A stretch of DNA of 29,937 bases from JBNJEA01 sp051745395 (GTDB lineage: Bacteria > Desulfobacterota > Desulfobacteria > Desulfobacterales > Desulfosalsimonadaceae). The position numbers and the translations under genes were made by a program. Below, piece by piece: positions 9,401 through 17,278 of the stretch. The first letter of the stretch is position 1, and every line of letters begins with the position of its first letter. The notes under the pieces are model-generated. The model made no database searches and was not told the DNA's origin. It worked only from the letters and a program-made list of their open reading frames with translations. The stretch lies in the NCBI GenBank assembly GCA_051745395.1, contig JBNJEA010000022.1, positions 1 through 29,937 on the forward strand. The letters are read 5' to 3'.

Positions 9401-11983
9401 GTAAAACAGGATCTCGGTTTTCGGGTCGGCAAAGGCGGTTTTTCGTTCCAGCCGCCGGCTGTAGAATGCAAAGGCCTTGCCGTATTGCCCCATCAGGTAG
9501 TAGGCATTGCCGAGGTTTAACTCCAAATTGGCTGCGTTTTCCGGGTGTTGGTCCGGGTCGGTTAAGAAATAGGCCTTTTTGTAGGCCGAAAGCGCCCGGG
9601 GCAGCTGCCCGCTTTCGCCGTGGACGGTTTCCAGCACTTCGTAGACGTAGCCCAGGGTTTGATGAAAATAGGACACGTGGCCCTTTACCCCGACGGCGGT
9701 TTCAATGTGGTCGCGGGCGGTTTCCAGGGCGGCTTCGGTTTCCCGGTAGGTCAGGCACAGCCCGGTGGTATAGCGCCACAGGGGATTGTCCGGTTCGTTT
9801 TCCAGCTTTTGGCGGTAGGATGCCAGCGTCTGGCCGATATCGCCGGCGGCCGCAGCGCACCGGATGTAGCCCCTGTGGGCGGGCACAATGGTGTCGTCGT
9901 AGTCGAGCAGTTCCGAAAACGTGCTGCGGGCCGCGCCGATTTCGCCCAGGCGGTAATGGAAATTGCCGGCCGATACGGTTTTGCGGATGTAGCCGTTTTT
10001 TGCCAGTTGATAGATCCGGTCTTCTGCGGTGCGGTGGTTGAGTTCCTGCTCATAGAGGTCTATCGCCTGCCGGAACCGTTCTTGCCGGTACAGGATTTCC
10101 GCCAGCGACAGCCGGGCGGCCGCACCCCGGGGCGTGGCGCTTTTGGTGGCGTCGATGACGGTGCGGTAGCTCGATTTGGCGGCTTCCCACTGATCGGCGG
10201 CGTAATACAGATCCCCGATCCGGTTGCCGGCCGCCATGGCCAGCACCGGCAGGCTGTCCTGGTGCCGAGCGGAAAGGCGCTGAAGGGTTTTGATCCGCTG
10301 ATTTATGGCGTCTTCGGGGATGTCTGCGATGGCGGCGTCGATCAGGCGGTCAACGGCATCCTCGGCCCAGGGACGCATTTGCGGAAATTGCCGGATCAGG
10401 CGGTAATAGGTGTCGCGGGCCCGGGCCGAAAGCCCGGCAAGGCCGTAGGCCTCGGCCCGGAAAAACAGGGCGGCCGCCTTGTGATCCGCTGCGGTGTCTG
10501 CCGCGTTGACGATGGGATCGGTCCAGCTTGCCACCTCGCCGATCCGGGCGGAAACCGCATCGGCATCGATGATGATCCGGAGTTTTGCCAGGGCGGCTTC
10601 GGCCTCTACATAGGGGTTTTCCATATCGGCGGTTTTTTCGATACGCTCTATCGTGGACGCCAATAGGGTTTCCCGCCGGTCCGCTGTTGTGGCCTGCCGG
10701 ATTTTGTGCCGGTTTTCCATCCGGATGCGCCGGATCCGGGCGGCCGCCCCCTGGGGGGCGACATTGCCATAGGTTTTTTCCACATGGTGATAGGCCTGCA
10801 AAGCGGGGCGGGAAAGGTCTATGCGCTCGGCGGTTTTTCCGGCGGCCAGGCCGGCTTCGGCGGCAATGGCGCTTTGGCCGGCAAAGGCTTCCATGACCCG
10901 GTAATAGGCCAGCAGGGTAAGAAAAGGGGTCTCCGGGACCTGCCGGGACAAGGCTTTGGCGGTTTCCAGCTGGGCGACGGCGTTGGTTTTTGGGGCAATC
11001 CGACCCGATTTCGGCAGCACCCAGCAGTTGGCCACATCCGCCCGGTCGGAAAGGTAATAGATGCGGTTTCGCGTGACCTGGGGCCGGGCGGCGGCGTGAT
11101 TCAACGCGGTGACCGGCCATACGGCCGAAGCCGGCTTTTTGGCGTTTGTCCGGCAAAGCACGGCATTGTCGGTTCCCGATATCTGGCCGTCTGCGTTGGT
11201 GTCGGCAGAAATTCTTGAAAAGTAAAGGGTTTTTCCGTCCGGGTCCCACTCGGGAAACCGGTCAATGCCCGGGCCGCGGGTAATTTGTTGGATCTGTCCG
11301 GTTTCCATATTGCAGGTGAAAATGTCGCCGTCGGCATCTTTTCGGCCGGAAACAAAGGCCAGGGTTTGCCCGTCCGGCGACACCGCGGGCGACATGGCCT
11401 CGCCGCCCGTGTCAACGGCTTCGGCCGGGGCCTCCGGGTCGGACAGTTCCAGGCGCACGATGCGCGGCCGGTCGTTGTTTTCGGCCTGTTGAAAATAGAG
11501 GTGTTTTCCGTCCGGGGAAAAGGCCGGGCGGTCATCTGCCGTGGCCCCGCGCGTGAGGCGGGTCGGGGATGGATCTGCCGCATCCCGGTGGATCAGGTAA
11601 ATGTCGCCCTTGGCGTCTGCCCGGGTGTCTGTGTAGGCGATTTTGCGGCCGTCTGCGGAAATAGCGGCCGAACGCATCGCCGAGGCCGCCGGGGCGAGTG
11701 TTTCCGGAAGCTGCATGGCCGCCGGGTCTGCCGAGCCGAGCCACAGGGTGGACGCGCCCTGGTCGTCGGTGATGTAGACCACGGTCTTGCCGTTTTCGGA
11801 TACGGCCATGGAGGCGACCGGCTCGGTTTCCGCCGTGACCTGGACCGGGGCGGTGGTGGGGGCAGAGGCCGCATTGGCTGCTGTAAAATCTTCCAATGCC
11901 CATGCCGGTGCCGAAATCAGCAGCAAAGCAGCGGCAATGCAGATGATTCGGTAACCGATAAACGATTTCATCTCTATCTTCAC
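3443..11983 (-). CDS. Giant exported propeller/TPR protein with tandem CHAT units, last one an intact caspase-like protease
   Basis: A 2846-residue protein. A signal peptide (1-29, ending SAPAWA) directs it to the periplasm or outside. Residues 50-340 carry WD40-like PD40/TolB repeats (SPDGKHLYF, SPDGQTLAF, DPDGKTLYF) plus an EF-hand-like loop at 261-268 (DTNADGQI). TPR repeats fill about 360-1440. Residues 1443-1880 look like a CHAT unit without catalytic residues. A second TPR block covers about 1890-2370, then an active CHAT unit (about 2400-2846) with His2712 in IIHIASHGEF and Cys2759 in VYLSACQTG. CHAT domains are caspase-related cysteine proteases; TPRs usually recognise the partner or substrate. 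The start could be GTG 11983 or ATG 11971; neither has a strong ribosome-binding site. It follows the DUF1318 lipoprotein gene on the same strand, so joint action at the envelope is likely but inferred. Confidence 0.92.
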   Translation of the reverse strand: MKIEMKSFIGYRIICIAAALLLISAPAWALEDFTAANAASAPTTAPVQVTAETEPVASMAVSENGKTVVYITDDQGASTLWLGSADPAAMQLPETLAPAASAMRSAAISADGRKIAYTDTRADAKGDIYLIHRDAADPSPTRLTRGATADDRPAFSPDGKHLYFQQAENNDRPRIVRLELSDPEAPAEAVDTGGEAMSPAVSPDGQTLAFVSGRKDADGDIFTCNMETGQIQQITRGPGIDRFPEWDPDGKTLYFSRISADTNADGQISGTDNAVLCRTNAKKPASAVWPVTALNHAAARPQVTRNRIYYLSDRADVANCWVLPKSGRIAPKTNAVAQLETAKALSRQVPETPFLTLLAYYRVMEAFAGQSAIAAEAGLAAGKTAERIDLSRPALQAYHHVEKTYGNVAPQGAAARIRRIRMENRHKIRQATTADRRETLLASTIERIEKTADMENPYVEAEAALAKLRIIIDADAVSARIGEVASWTDPIVNAADTAADHKAAALFFRAEAYGLAGLSARARDTYYRLIRQFPQMRPWAEDAVDRLIDAAIADIPEDAINQRIKTLQRLSARHQDSLPVLAMAAGNRIGDLYYAADQWEAAKSSYRTVIDATKSATPRGAAARLSLAEILYRQERFRQAIDLYEQELNHRTAEDRIYQLAKNGYIRKTVSAGNFHYRLGEIGAARSTFSELLDYDDTIVPAHRGYIRCAAAAGDIGQTLASYRQKLENEPDNPLWRYTTGLCLTYRETEAALETARDHIETAVGVKGHVSYFHQTLGYVYEVLETVHGESGQLPRALSAYKKAYFLTDPDQHPENAANLELNLGNAYYLMGQYGKAFAFYSRRLERKTAFADPKTEILFYKRLGECAFQAADTPEAVSAYETAIENLDRRLSPAAAAKAFDRLHRTVRDRVLAPAKQQAALEKRADVLAGRQAKIERRVSAVAETVAAPPGKDWQRYKKEIQRLLKKQKDINQAIAALARDVNAACAKGKCRARVEQPETQLRVMTGAIGAALDLPEQLVALKTEMSDRLGLACQQAELWERAINAFQQAYILNKDTGRTGNLAGNRRAIAYNTYHLAATHAGPKRRRLLHTAAAEFEEVLDLIDAHGISKPEKKQQSDALLDFSFQTAMSADSATEAAQGFSEDQEKRLARTFIARIHLELGELESARTDMEKQLKPYPMGKTVSESDRYGVALLYHRAGLLARAGGELDTAFDRFAYSAELTLAMETPISAATNLGNMAAVLEAGLQQETFSAQEITSSLKRLMRLDEKTVDLLASSTVTRNSMQLAAYHNRMGVCYSTAAEALDGAGVKGAVYAMNGLTKAVGHLTNGLAVFKNTETEPDRNGLATKARLHLNKAAVSQKLGEFPVAETHFEKALSVAEAGLLPELAWRAAAGLGRHEKALAALETVPLSRAGSGPMEIIETFGPLVWQTFRQKNAETAFDLAEHIAELGRFNRTAALIRPDGQAEKRFYEKHFPRLNRIRSYEKEIAEAEAEKKPYIKKRLLREKDLLEQQAGDLPDAVGRIDDPHRRRLVMTIFGAMGRAETAADQLVAEKRKKQPDAEKTARLQDRYDDLRRTCRAASRMLAGSGGDISTDWTAFFKPQAAGLMDVMDALETDGRLIRVVPTGKSRPAHLVFTVTSSGIAAETADNPAEIQAVIDDAKGEQAPYIAWPDPASFRKNAECPHVASGTHLYRSFANRKPFKHRLLAVSNRPAETLFAGTSLSDPYERLPWQAADTTSKAAAYGMDAADTLVLPHRLIRATDVPTTGGQTARHFYAARTGNGDRIGLQQLLSQTSNLSLAILADAPMAHVEQIAHLFCLYGCPAVLVCQAPAGQKNRQIGDILTGYADMSAADAVGQAGGRTGPLLLGYRGMNPAEAKRFAESKFIQYVQAGRSDFDTGRPETALVHFENAIAIAAQRDQFSQYLPALYRFGRESAYQAGHLEKALFLARHLADRLEASQPDSKAHAEAMLTLGLIHARLKQYDQAVSVIETAVAIFDMAAADQRLADAMTDLGVVLENATSYEKALSRFRAAAELTRTLGRREMTAAQHINIGRIYDLRLNRYPEAIRHYEKAEAIYTELGQRPKTAEARLNIGRCYRLLGVFPKAEAAYEKALADISGDTADHERLKAKIIIEQANNAWFQGDFEEAFRQARTCRQTAEAGGFALLQVMARNTSGLIWWSLGNYEKAFAELEAALELAKNLNVRPDEIASTLNNLGLVHRETGNYQKALSLFDRAMAIDKRLGSKWAMAYDARNKGLTYLEMDQPEKAVPLFDEAIALSDAIGNRINAAKAHLGRANALLAIKSYAPAQAAYDKALSLSRQMHIKETRWRALYGMGQAVLEDKTDRDRAAAYFREAIDIIESMRAAIGIKDLKENFMVNRLSVYEALVQLLADMDRPAAAFEIAEQSRSRNFIDLLGTQRIAPGSAAETELYQKQAVLRSEIEATEQMLANAETPAETEEYKAAFQQLKNERENLMLDIQANHPQLSTLISVPPVDLEKIAWRLEPGVALLSYYVLENEVICWVVRHQKQNSDTAPVRMVRIAADKAQLAQNIRQYRKIIQNLQPWQRHAGELYERLMAPVKTHLDGIHTIGIIPHGALHYLSFGTLYGNQRFVVDDYSLFYLPSASVLDATIPRRIKRPKFQLKVLAIGNPDLENPALSLPFAEQEVRSIQWNFPEITLLTREKATEAWVVDHIADYDIIHIASHGEFDPVNPLMSAIKLSAGQNPADDGDLRATEVFGLDIRADMVYLSACQTGLGKVKTGDEIIGLNRSFFYAGTHTVVSSLWRVSDVSTAMLIKAFYREYTRHNKSRSLQAATRHVKNRYPHPGYWGAFTLVGDFK

Positions 11984-11993
11984 ACCTCTGTCC

Positions 11994-12133
11994 CCCGTCT
12001 TCCGTCTTCCGTCTTCCGTCTTCCGTCTTCCGTCCTCCGTCTTCCGTCCTCCGTCCTCCGTCTTCCGTCCTCCGTCCTCCGTCTTCTGTCCTCCGTCTTC
12101 CGTCCTCCGTCTTCTGTCCTCCGTCTTCTGTCC
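11994..12133. repeat. Heptanucleotide tandem array, 20 units
   Basis: Exactly 20 contiguous 7-bp units fill 140 bp. The variants are TCCGTCT, TCCGTCC and TCTGTCC, plus a divergent first unit CCCGTCT. On the minus strand they read ACGGAAG, ACGGAGG and ACAGAAG. The array ends three bases from the stop codon of the lipoprotein gene and 10 bases from the start of the giant CHAT gene, so it is nearly the whole intergenic spacer. Many units contain a Shine-Dalgarno-like GGAGG on the transcribed strand. Copy-number change by slippage could alter spacing in steps of seven bases. Related GGACAGAAGACGGAGG-type arrays are, from memory, common between genes in Desulfobacterota. Confidence 0.95.
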
Positions 12134-12136
12134 CCT

Positions 12137-12730
12137 TCACCGGGCGGCCTTCTTGACTTTCCATTCGCCGGATTCGGCCTGGACCCGGGTCCCGGCAGCC
12201 GTGTTTTCGGCACGGAGGCCGGCAAACACGCGCCGGACGTCTTCTATATCCGATTGCTTCAGGTTTTCGTTCATGTAGATCACCCGCTGCATCAGGACCT
12301 TGCGGGCCGCATTGATCCGTTCGACCACGTGGTCGAATTCGGCCTTTGTGAACCGGTTGACAAAATCCGACAGGTCATCGGGGACATCGGTGCGGTCCAT
12401 TTCAAAGGCTTCGATAAGGCCCCTGTTGTTTTCCCCCACCCAGCCCAGGCGCTTGAAGGCCGAAAGGTCGTCAGCGTGAAAGTCTATGGTCTGCATGGCC
12501 GATACGGCGTCTTTGTACATGCGGCTGTGTTTGGGCGGCTTGCTCACGGCGCCGTCTTCGTCCACGCCGCGCACGGATGCGGCCAGCAGCATCTGGGCGT
12601 CCAGTGCGTTGTAGGTGCCCAGCACCTGGTTTTCCATGGCGGTGCGCTCGCTGACCATTTCCACGTTGACCTGCGCCAGCGTGCAACCGCCGAGAAAAAA
12701 AATGAAAAAAAGATAAAGGCTGCGTTTCAT
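12137..12730 (-). CDS. DUF1318 (YdbL-like) lipoprotein
   Basis: A 197-residue lipoprotein. The start at 12730 is supported by a GGGAGGGGG site and by the signal sequence that begins there; an earlier in-frame ATG at 12757 is less likely. The lipobox is LGGC with Cys16. The C-terminal half matches the pattern of E. coli YdbL (DUF1318): a GxVGExxxGxxxA segment (LGWVGENNRGLIEAF), then INAxRK (ERINAARKVLMQ), a helix, and a final segment ending GEWKVKK, comparable to GKWVRK in YdbL. YdbL is linked to YdbH and YnbE, which bridge inner and outer membranes for lipid homeostasis. Here the gene sits between an AsmA/YdbH-like gene and the giant CHAT gene on the same strand. The lipid anchor suggests it may combine YnbE-like and YdbL-like roles (inference). 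Confidence 0.82.
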   Translation of the reverse strand: MKRSLYLFFIFFLGGCTLAQVNVEMVSERTAMENQVLGTYNALDAQMLLAASVRGVDEDGAVSKPPKHSRMYKDAVSAMQTIDFHADDLSAFKRLGWVGENNRGLIEAFEMDRTDVPDDLSDFVNRFTKAEFDHVVERINAARKVLMQRVIYMNENLKQSDIEDVRRVFAGLRAENTAAGTRVQAESGEWKVKKAAR

Positions 12731-12867
12731 GCACCCCCTCCCTGTGGTTATAGGCAATATGGATTTGTCGAATCCGGTTGTCCGGAGTATTCCAGTTATG
12801 GTTTTGTGAAGTCAATTCGGGCATCCGTGACACCCAAACCGAACAAAAAAAGCAGTTCGTCCCGGTC

Positions 12868-12911
12868 GTCATGCCTCCCGAAAGTGTCCGGGACAAGTCC
12901 GCAGGCATGAC
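12868..12911. repeat. 44-bp hairpin element between AsmA-like and DUF1318 genes
   Basis: GTCATGCCT (12868-12876) pairs with AGGCATGAC (12903-12911), with an inner CCCG/CGGG pairing. The form is like a REP-type intergenic palindrome. It lies within the 279-bp gap between the AsmA-like gene and the lipoprotein gene, which otherwise shows no gene. It might be a transcript-stabilising or partial-termination structure. Confidence 0.5.
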
Positions 12912-13009
12912 AGATGAGGCGACGCCCTTTTTTTGGGGATCCACCGGTTTTCCCGAAATCCTTGTTGCTTAAAATGAAAAAATAACTGGAGTTTTTCCGG
13001 GTATCCATC

Positions 13010-16000
13010 TTATCGAAATCGAAAAGCATTCAATAGCGATTTCGACCCCGATTTCGATGGAACGACGGAAACGGACTTTGCCGTCGCCAGGTCAAGGGCG
13101 TCCACAATCGTATGGATCATCGTAAGCCGGGATTGATAATCGTCAATGCCCGGGATCTGCGCGATGTTGAGCCGGTTCAACCGCGGCAGGGCCACGGTGA
13201 CCCCCCGGATTTTCAATTCCCCCTCCAGTGAGACAAACCCGTCGCCGATGGTCAGCCGGATCCGTTTCGGCGTGCCGTTTTTGAGCAGCCGGCGCTGGGA
13301 GACAATGGCTTCATTGCTTTCATGGGGGTCTATGGCATAGAGCAGCCGCTCTGCGGCCCGTCGGCCGATTTTGCGAAAATCGATCCGGATTTGCGCGTTT
13401 TCGAGCACCTGCTGCATGTCCGGAGACACGGGGATTTTGCTGTAAACGGCGCCACTGATTTTCGAGGCCCCGGTTTCCAGTCCGGCGGCGGCTTCCGGAA
13501 AAAAAATACCCGGATCCAGGTGCGTGAAATTGAGCCGGGTTTCCAGGGCATATCCTGCGCCCTGTTGCCGGATGGCTGCATCGGCCGTGACGCTGCCGCC
13601 CAAGACCTCGAGCGGAAAGACATGGATATACGGCAGCCCGTCTTGCAGCCCTGCATCAAGCCTGGACGGGCCGATAAAAACGGGCAGTCCGCCGGCATTG
13701 ATCCGGGCGCCGGTCAGCGAAAGCCCTTTGCCGGTGTCCGCGGAACCGGTGACAGCCGATAGTTTTGAATCCTTGGCGGCGGCAGCTGCCGGACCCGGAC
13801 GGCCGCCTTGCATGAGCTGCCGGGAAAGCAGGGTATCGGAAACCCCGGCTGCACCCGCCGCATCGCTTTTGCGGCGGGTGACGGTTTTGGCCATTTCAAT
13901 CGCGCCGTTTACGCCGTCTACCGAAAACCGGTCGCCCATGGCGGCGGCCATGTCCTGTGAATCGATCCGCAGCCGTCCGGCCACCGTGTTTTCCGGGGTT
14001 ATCCGGAGCCCGAAGGCCGCGCCGATGGCCCCGGCCGCGGTAACGGGGGCAAGGCCCGGCACGGCCCAATGTTTTATACCGGCACAATCTTCGATCCGGA
14101 CCTGCGCGTTGGCCCGTCCGTTGATCTGTTCAAGAGTTTCCCGGGGGCTTTTGTAGGCAAGTGTTGGTTTGATGCCGTCAAATGCCATGTCGATGGATTG
14201 CTCGATATTTCCGGGGGCAAGGGTCAGCTGCTGACGGCCTTCGAGGCGGTGGCCGTCGGTGTGGGCAAGATCGAGCTCAAATTTTCCGGAAACGGGCTTT
14301 TCAGGGCGTATGGCCAGCAAGTCCGCGGCATCCCGGAACTGAATGCGGCTTGCGATTTTGCCGGCGGCCGGTTTGTTCGAAATATCAAACGACAGCAGGG
14401 GGCTGCCGGAAACCTGCCCCACCCGGACGGCGCTGTCGTTGCCGGGCCTGTATGCAATGCGGCCGTCGGAAAGCGACAGGTTGACCCGGCAATGTTTCAG
14501 AAAATCCAGGTTGCCGGCGATCTCAAAGGCCTTTAGGTCGCGGAGCGTGTCGGGGCCGGGTTGTTTGCCCGTAAAACTTGCCGCAAGCCGGACGCGGCCG
14601 CCGGCATTGATTCCGGTTTTTTCCCGGACGTCTATGGTTTGCATCAGGCCGGCGATGTCTATGTCGGCCTCGGCGGCGGCGTTGATGCGGTGCCGGCCGG
14701 TTTTTTCGGCATCGGCCGAGATGTCAAGGGTCAGCATCTCTCCGATACCCAGCCGGGTGGTCAAGTCGTCTACATCGATGTCGAGCGGGGCCGTCTCCCG
14801 GAGCACCAGTTCCTTCAGGCCGATTTCCAGGTCGCCACTGGTATGGATTTCGCCCACGGCCGGGTCGGTCACCTGGATGTCGGCGATATCGAGATCGAAT
14901 CGCTCAAGTGTGGCGCGGCGTGTACCATCGCGAAAAAAGCTTGCCCGGGTGGTTACGGCCTGTTCGATGCCGGCGAGTTTGAGCCGGTCATTGAAGGCAA
15001 AGCCGTCGATTGCCGTGGAAAGTACCATCCGCCATTTGCCGGCAATACCGGCCGGAGATTGCCGATCGGCCTGAAGTTGATCCGCTTCGAGTTCAATGGA
15101 ATCCAATACCAATCCATCCAGCGAGATCCGGTTGCCGCTGGCCTCTGTTGTTACGCGGCCCAGGCGGCCGGCGGCATTGATGCGGGCTGCCGTCGGAAAC
15201 AGATCCGTCAGCTCGGCATGAAACGATTGAATATCAAGACCGGCATCGGCCAGGGAAATAACAGCCGGTGCTTGCGATTCGGTGCGGAATTTGAAACCGG
15301 GCAGATCCGCGGCCAGTCCGGTGACGTCCATGCTTGCCCGGCCCGCCGGCAGCCGGCCCTGGAGCCGGATTTCGTCAATGGCGATCTGCGCGGGGGCGGC
15401 CTCGGGGTTGCCGAGGGCAAGTGCGGCCGGCAGAAACGGCTTTGCAAATGCGGCGATTTCGCTGATATCGAGTTTTGCCGGAGAAACGGTGATATCCATG
15501 GCCGGCGCTGCGGATTGCAGGTCACGGACGGTTGCCCGGCAGTCCAGCCGGCTGTTTTCCAGAAGCGAAACCGTCCCGTGGTCAAGGGTGAGGGCCATAT
15601 CAACCAGATCCACCGTCCCGTCTGCGGTCACTCCCATATCCCCCGGCCCCAGGTTGCGGCTGGCAAGCCGTTTTCCGGAAACCGACAGGTCTTTGCCTGT
15701 CAGCTCAGCTGAAAACCCGATCGTGTTGTCTTCGGCCCGGGCGAGTTCGGCGGTCACATCAACGGCACCGCCGGCCGTCGAATCTGTAAAAATTTCGGGT
15801 GCAAACGGGGCAGCGGCCCGGAACGCTTCGGCCAGGTCGACGGAGATGTCGCCTTTTACGGTCTTTTTGCCCATATCACCGGAAAGGCTGACATCCGTGC
15901 CCGGCAGCCGGCCCTCCAGATCGGCGTTGGCGGTTTGCAACCGGAGCTGCCGGTTTTCGTCAAACAGGTTTTGGATGCCGGCTTTGATGGACGCGCGGGG

Positions 16001-16702
16001 CAGTTTTTCACCGTTTACAAAGACGTCGGCTGCAGCGGCAAGCCGGGTGGCGCCGTTTGCAATCGAGGCGGTTTTGATTCGGATAGTGCCGTTTTCAATG
16101 CGAATTTTTTGCCCGCTTTGCCTGTCGTCCCAGGTAACCGTGATGCCGGACAGATCCATGTCTGCGGCAACATCCATCGGCAGGGCAACAGGCCCGGCTT
16201 TTGCATCGCTTTCGGATGCATCCGATTCTGTGTCGGCGGCGGGGACCTTTCCGGATTTTTCGCCGGCAAAAGCGGCCGGCAGGTTGATCCGGCCGGCCTT
16301 GTCCCGGGTCAGGTGAAGCGAGGGCTTTTGGAGAAAAAAGGAAAAGACCAGACGCCGCTTGAGCAGGGGCATAAATTGCAGGTCCAGCTCGGCGCGGTCC
16401 GCCGATATCATCGACGGACCGGAAAAATCCGTCGGCTGGGCAATTCGGATGCCCTCGATGGTGATGCCCTGCCGCCAGCTCCAGTCGATGGTTTTAATGC
16501 GGACGGGGTGGCCCAGGGCGTTTTCAATGGATTCCACGACGGTCTGCCGGGCCCGGTCGGTGGAGACAATGGCCGGCAGCAAGGCGGCGGTCAGCAAGGC
16601 GATGACGAGGGAAAAAAGCACAAGGCAGGTCAAAACGATCAACAAACGGCGCAGCATCCGTCGCAATCGACCAAGCAAGACATTCGGTTTTGGTATCGGC
16701 AT
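13010..16702 (-). CDS. AsmA/YdbH-like envelope protein
   Basis: A 1230-residue protein with one N-terminal membrane helix (about residues 19-45) after a basic stretch, then a long periplasmic body rich in beta strands. The first 140 residues show the classic AsmA N-terminal pattern: ALGHPVRIKTIDWSWRQG, IEGIRIAQPTDF, then LLKRRLVFSFFLQKPSL and a DKAGRINLP motif. AsmA-like proteins (AsmA, TamB, YdbH, YhdP) form groove-shaped bridges that move phospholipids across the periplasm. It lies upstream of a DUF1318 lipoprotein, the partner type of YdbH, which supports a YdbH-like role. It is longer than E. coli YdbH (about 880 residues). The start at 16702 has no strong ribosome-binding site, but the membrane helix begins close behind it. 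Confidence 0.87.
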   Translation of the reverse strand: MPIPKPNVLLGRLRRMLRRLLIVLTCLVLFSLVIALLTAALLPAIVSTDRARQTVVESIENALGHPVRIKTIDWSWRQGITIEGIRIAQPTDFSGPSMISADRAELDLQFMPLLKRRLVFSFFLQKPSLHLTRDKAGRINLPAAFAGEKSGKVPAADTESDASESDAKAGPVALPMDVAADMDLSGITVTWDDRQSGQKIRIENGTIRIKTASIANGATRLAAAADVFVNGEKLPRASIKAGIQNLFDENRQLRLQTANADLEGRLPGTDVSLSGDMGKKTVKGDISVDLAEAFRAAAPFAPEIFTDSTAGGAVDVTAELARAEDNTIGFSAELTGKDLSVSGKRLASRNLGPGDMGVTADGTVDLVDMALTLDHGTVSLLENSRLDCRATVRDLQSAAPAMDITVSPAKLDISEIAAFAKPFLPAALALGNPEAAPAQIAIDEIRLQGRLPAGRASMDVTGLAADLPGFKFRTESQAPAVISLADAGLDIQSFHAELTDLFPTAARINAAGRLGRVTTEASGNRISLDGLVLDSIELEADQLQADRQSPAGIAGKWRMVLSTAIDGFAFNDRLKLAGIEQAVTTRASFFRDGTRRATLERFDLDIADIQVTDPAVGEIHTSGDLEIGLKELVLRETAPLDIDVDDLTTRLGIGEMLTLDISADAEKTGRHRINAAAEADIDIAGLMQTIDVREKTGINAGGRVRLAASFTGKQPGPDTLRDLKAFEIAGNLDFLKHCRVNLSLSDGRIAYRPGNDSAVRVGQVSGSPLLSFDISNKPAAGKIASRIQFRDAADLLAIRPEKPVSGKFELDLAHTDGHRLEGRQQLTLAPGNIEQSIDMAFDGIKPTLAYKSPRETLEQINGRANAQVRIEDCAGIKHWAVPGLAPVTAAGAIGAAFGLRITPENTVAGRLRIDSQDMAAAMGDRFSVDGVNGAIEMAKTVTRRKSDAAGAAGVSDTLLSRQLMQGGRPGPAAAAAKDSKLSAVTGSADTGKGLSLTGARINAGGLPVFIGPSRLDAGLQDGLPYIHVFPLEVLGGSVTADAAIRQQGAGYALETRLNFTHLDPGIFFPEAAAGLETGASKISGAVYSKIPVSPDMQQVLENAQIRIDFRKIGRRAAERLLYAIDPHESNEAIVSQRRLLKNGTPKRIRLTIGDGFVSLEGELKIRGVTVALPRLNRLNIAQIPGIDDYQSRLTMIHTIVDALDLATAKSVSVVPSKSGSKSLLNAFRFR

Positions 16703-16831
16703 GTTGATTTTACAGCACCCGGCAGGATTTAAATTCTCAGGATTCTATATAGAAAAAAACGGGTGTCTTTTCAAATGGATTCCAAGGGCTTTTTTTGATA
16801 CCGGATTGAAAAATGGAAAGGAGCTTTTGGA

Positions 16832-17278
16832 TCAAGACGTATCGTCAGATTTGAATGGATAATAGAAAGGATTTTTCACAAGGATTCCCTCGATATACTG
16901 GCCGTTATTTAAGTCTTCGGTCAAGAGTATATCGGCGTTTTTTGAGTATGCAGCAGATACGATCAATGCATCCCAGAAAGAAATCTGATGCCTTTCTTCA
17001 ATTTCTGACGCCTGTAAAATAACCCCGGCATCATTGAGGGTGAGTTCCCAGTTTGCGTAACGTCTTATGATTTTTCGGGCGGTTTCCTTGTTTAGCGGCA
17101 GGGAAACTTTTTTCGTGATTGTGATATAAAATTCCTGAAGCACCTGAGTGCTGAGGATACCATTTTGATTTGTCCATAAATCGGTAATCACGTCGCATGC
17201 AATACCATTCTTGGATCCGGCATCCAGGTCATGGGCATAGACGAGTACATTGGTATCCACAAAAATTCTATCGGGCAT
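16832..17278 (-). CDS. PIN-domain toxin, VapC-like ribonuclease (second pair)
   Basis: A 148-residue PIN-domain protein with all four acidic positions: Asp8 (IFVDTNVLVYA), Glu49 (LQEFY), Asp103 (ISFWDALIV) and Asp122 (LLTEDLNNG). The SFWDALI and LTEDLN motifs are typical of the PIN subgroup annotated as putative toxins beside short ribbon-helix-helix antitoxins. Its start overlaps the end of the antitoxin gene by 11 bases, which implies coupled translation. AT content is clearly higher than in the AsmA-like gene behind it, suggesting acquisition by transfer. The RNA target is unknown. Confidence 0.9.
   Translation of the reverse strand: MPDRIFVDTNVLVYAHDLDAGSKNGIACDVITDLWTNQNGILSTQVLQEFYITITKKVSLPLNKETARKIIRRYANWELTLNDAGVILQASEIEERHQISFWDALIVSAAYSKNADILLTEDLNNGQYIEGILVKNPFYYPFKSDDTS

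Noticed and set aside
11994..12133. Heptamer array considered as a CRISPR array
   Set aside because: The units are 7 bp and contiguous with no unique spacers, and no cas genes are nearby.
11285..12910. Long plus-strand open frame of 541 codons over the end of the CHAT gene, heptamer array and lipoprotein gene
   Set aside because: Its product is low-complexity (repeats of RLPSSV) across the heptamer array and it is antisense to two well-supported genes; a product of GC-rich codon bias.
14561..15712. Plus-strand open frame of 383 codons inside the AsmA-like gene, and similar ones at 9620-10666 and 15282-16316
   Set aside because: They mirror GC-rich coding sequence on the other strand, have no recognisable domain or ribosome-binding site, and overlap strongly supported genes.
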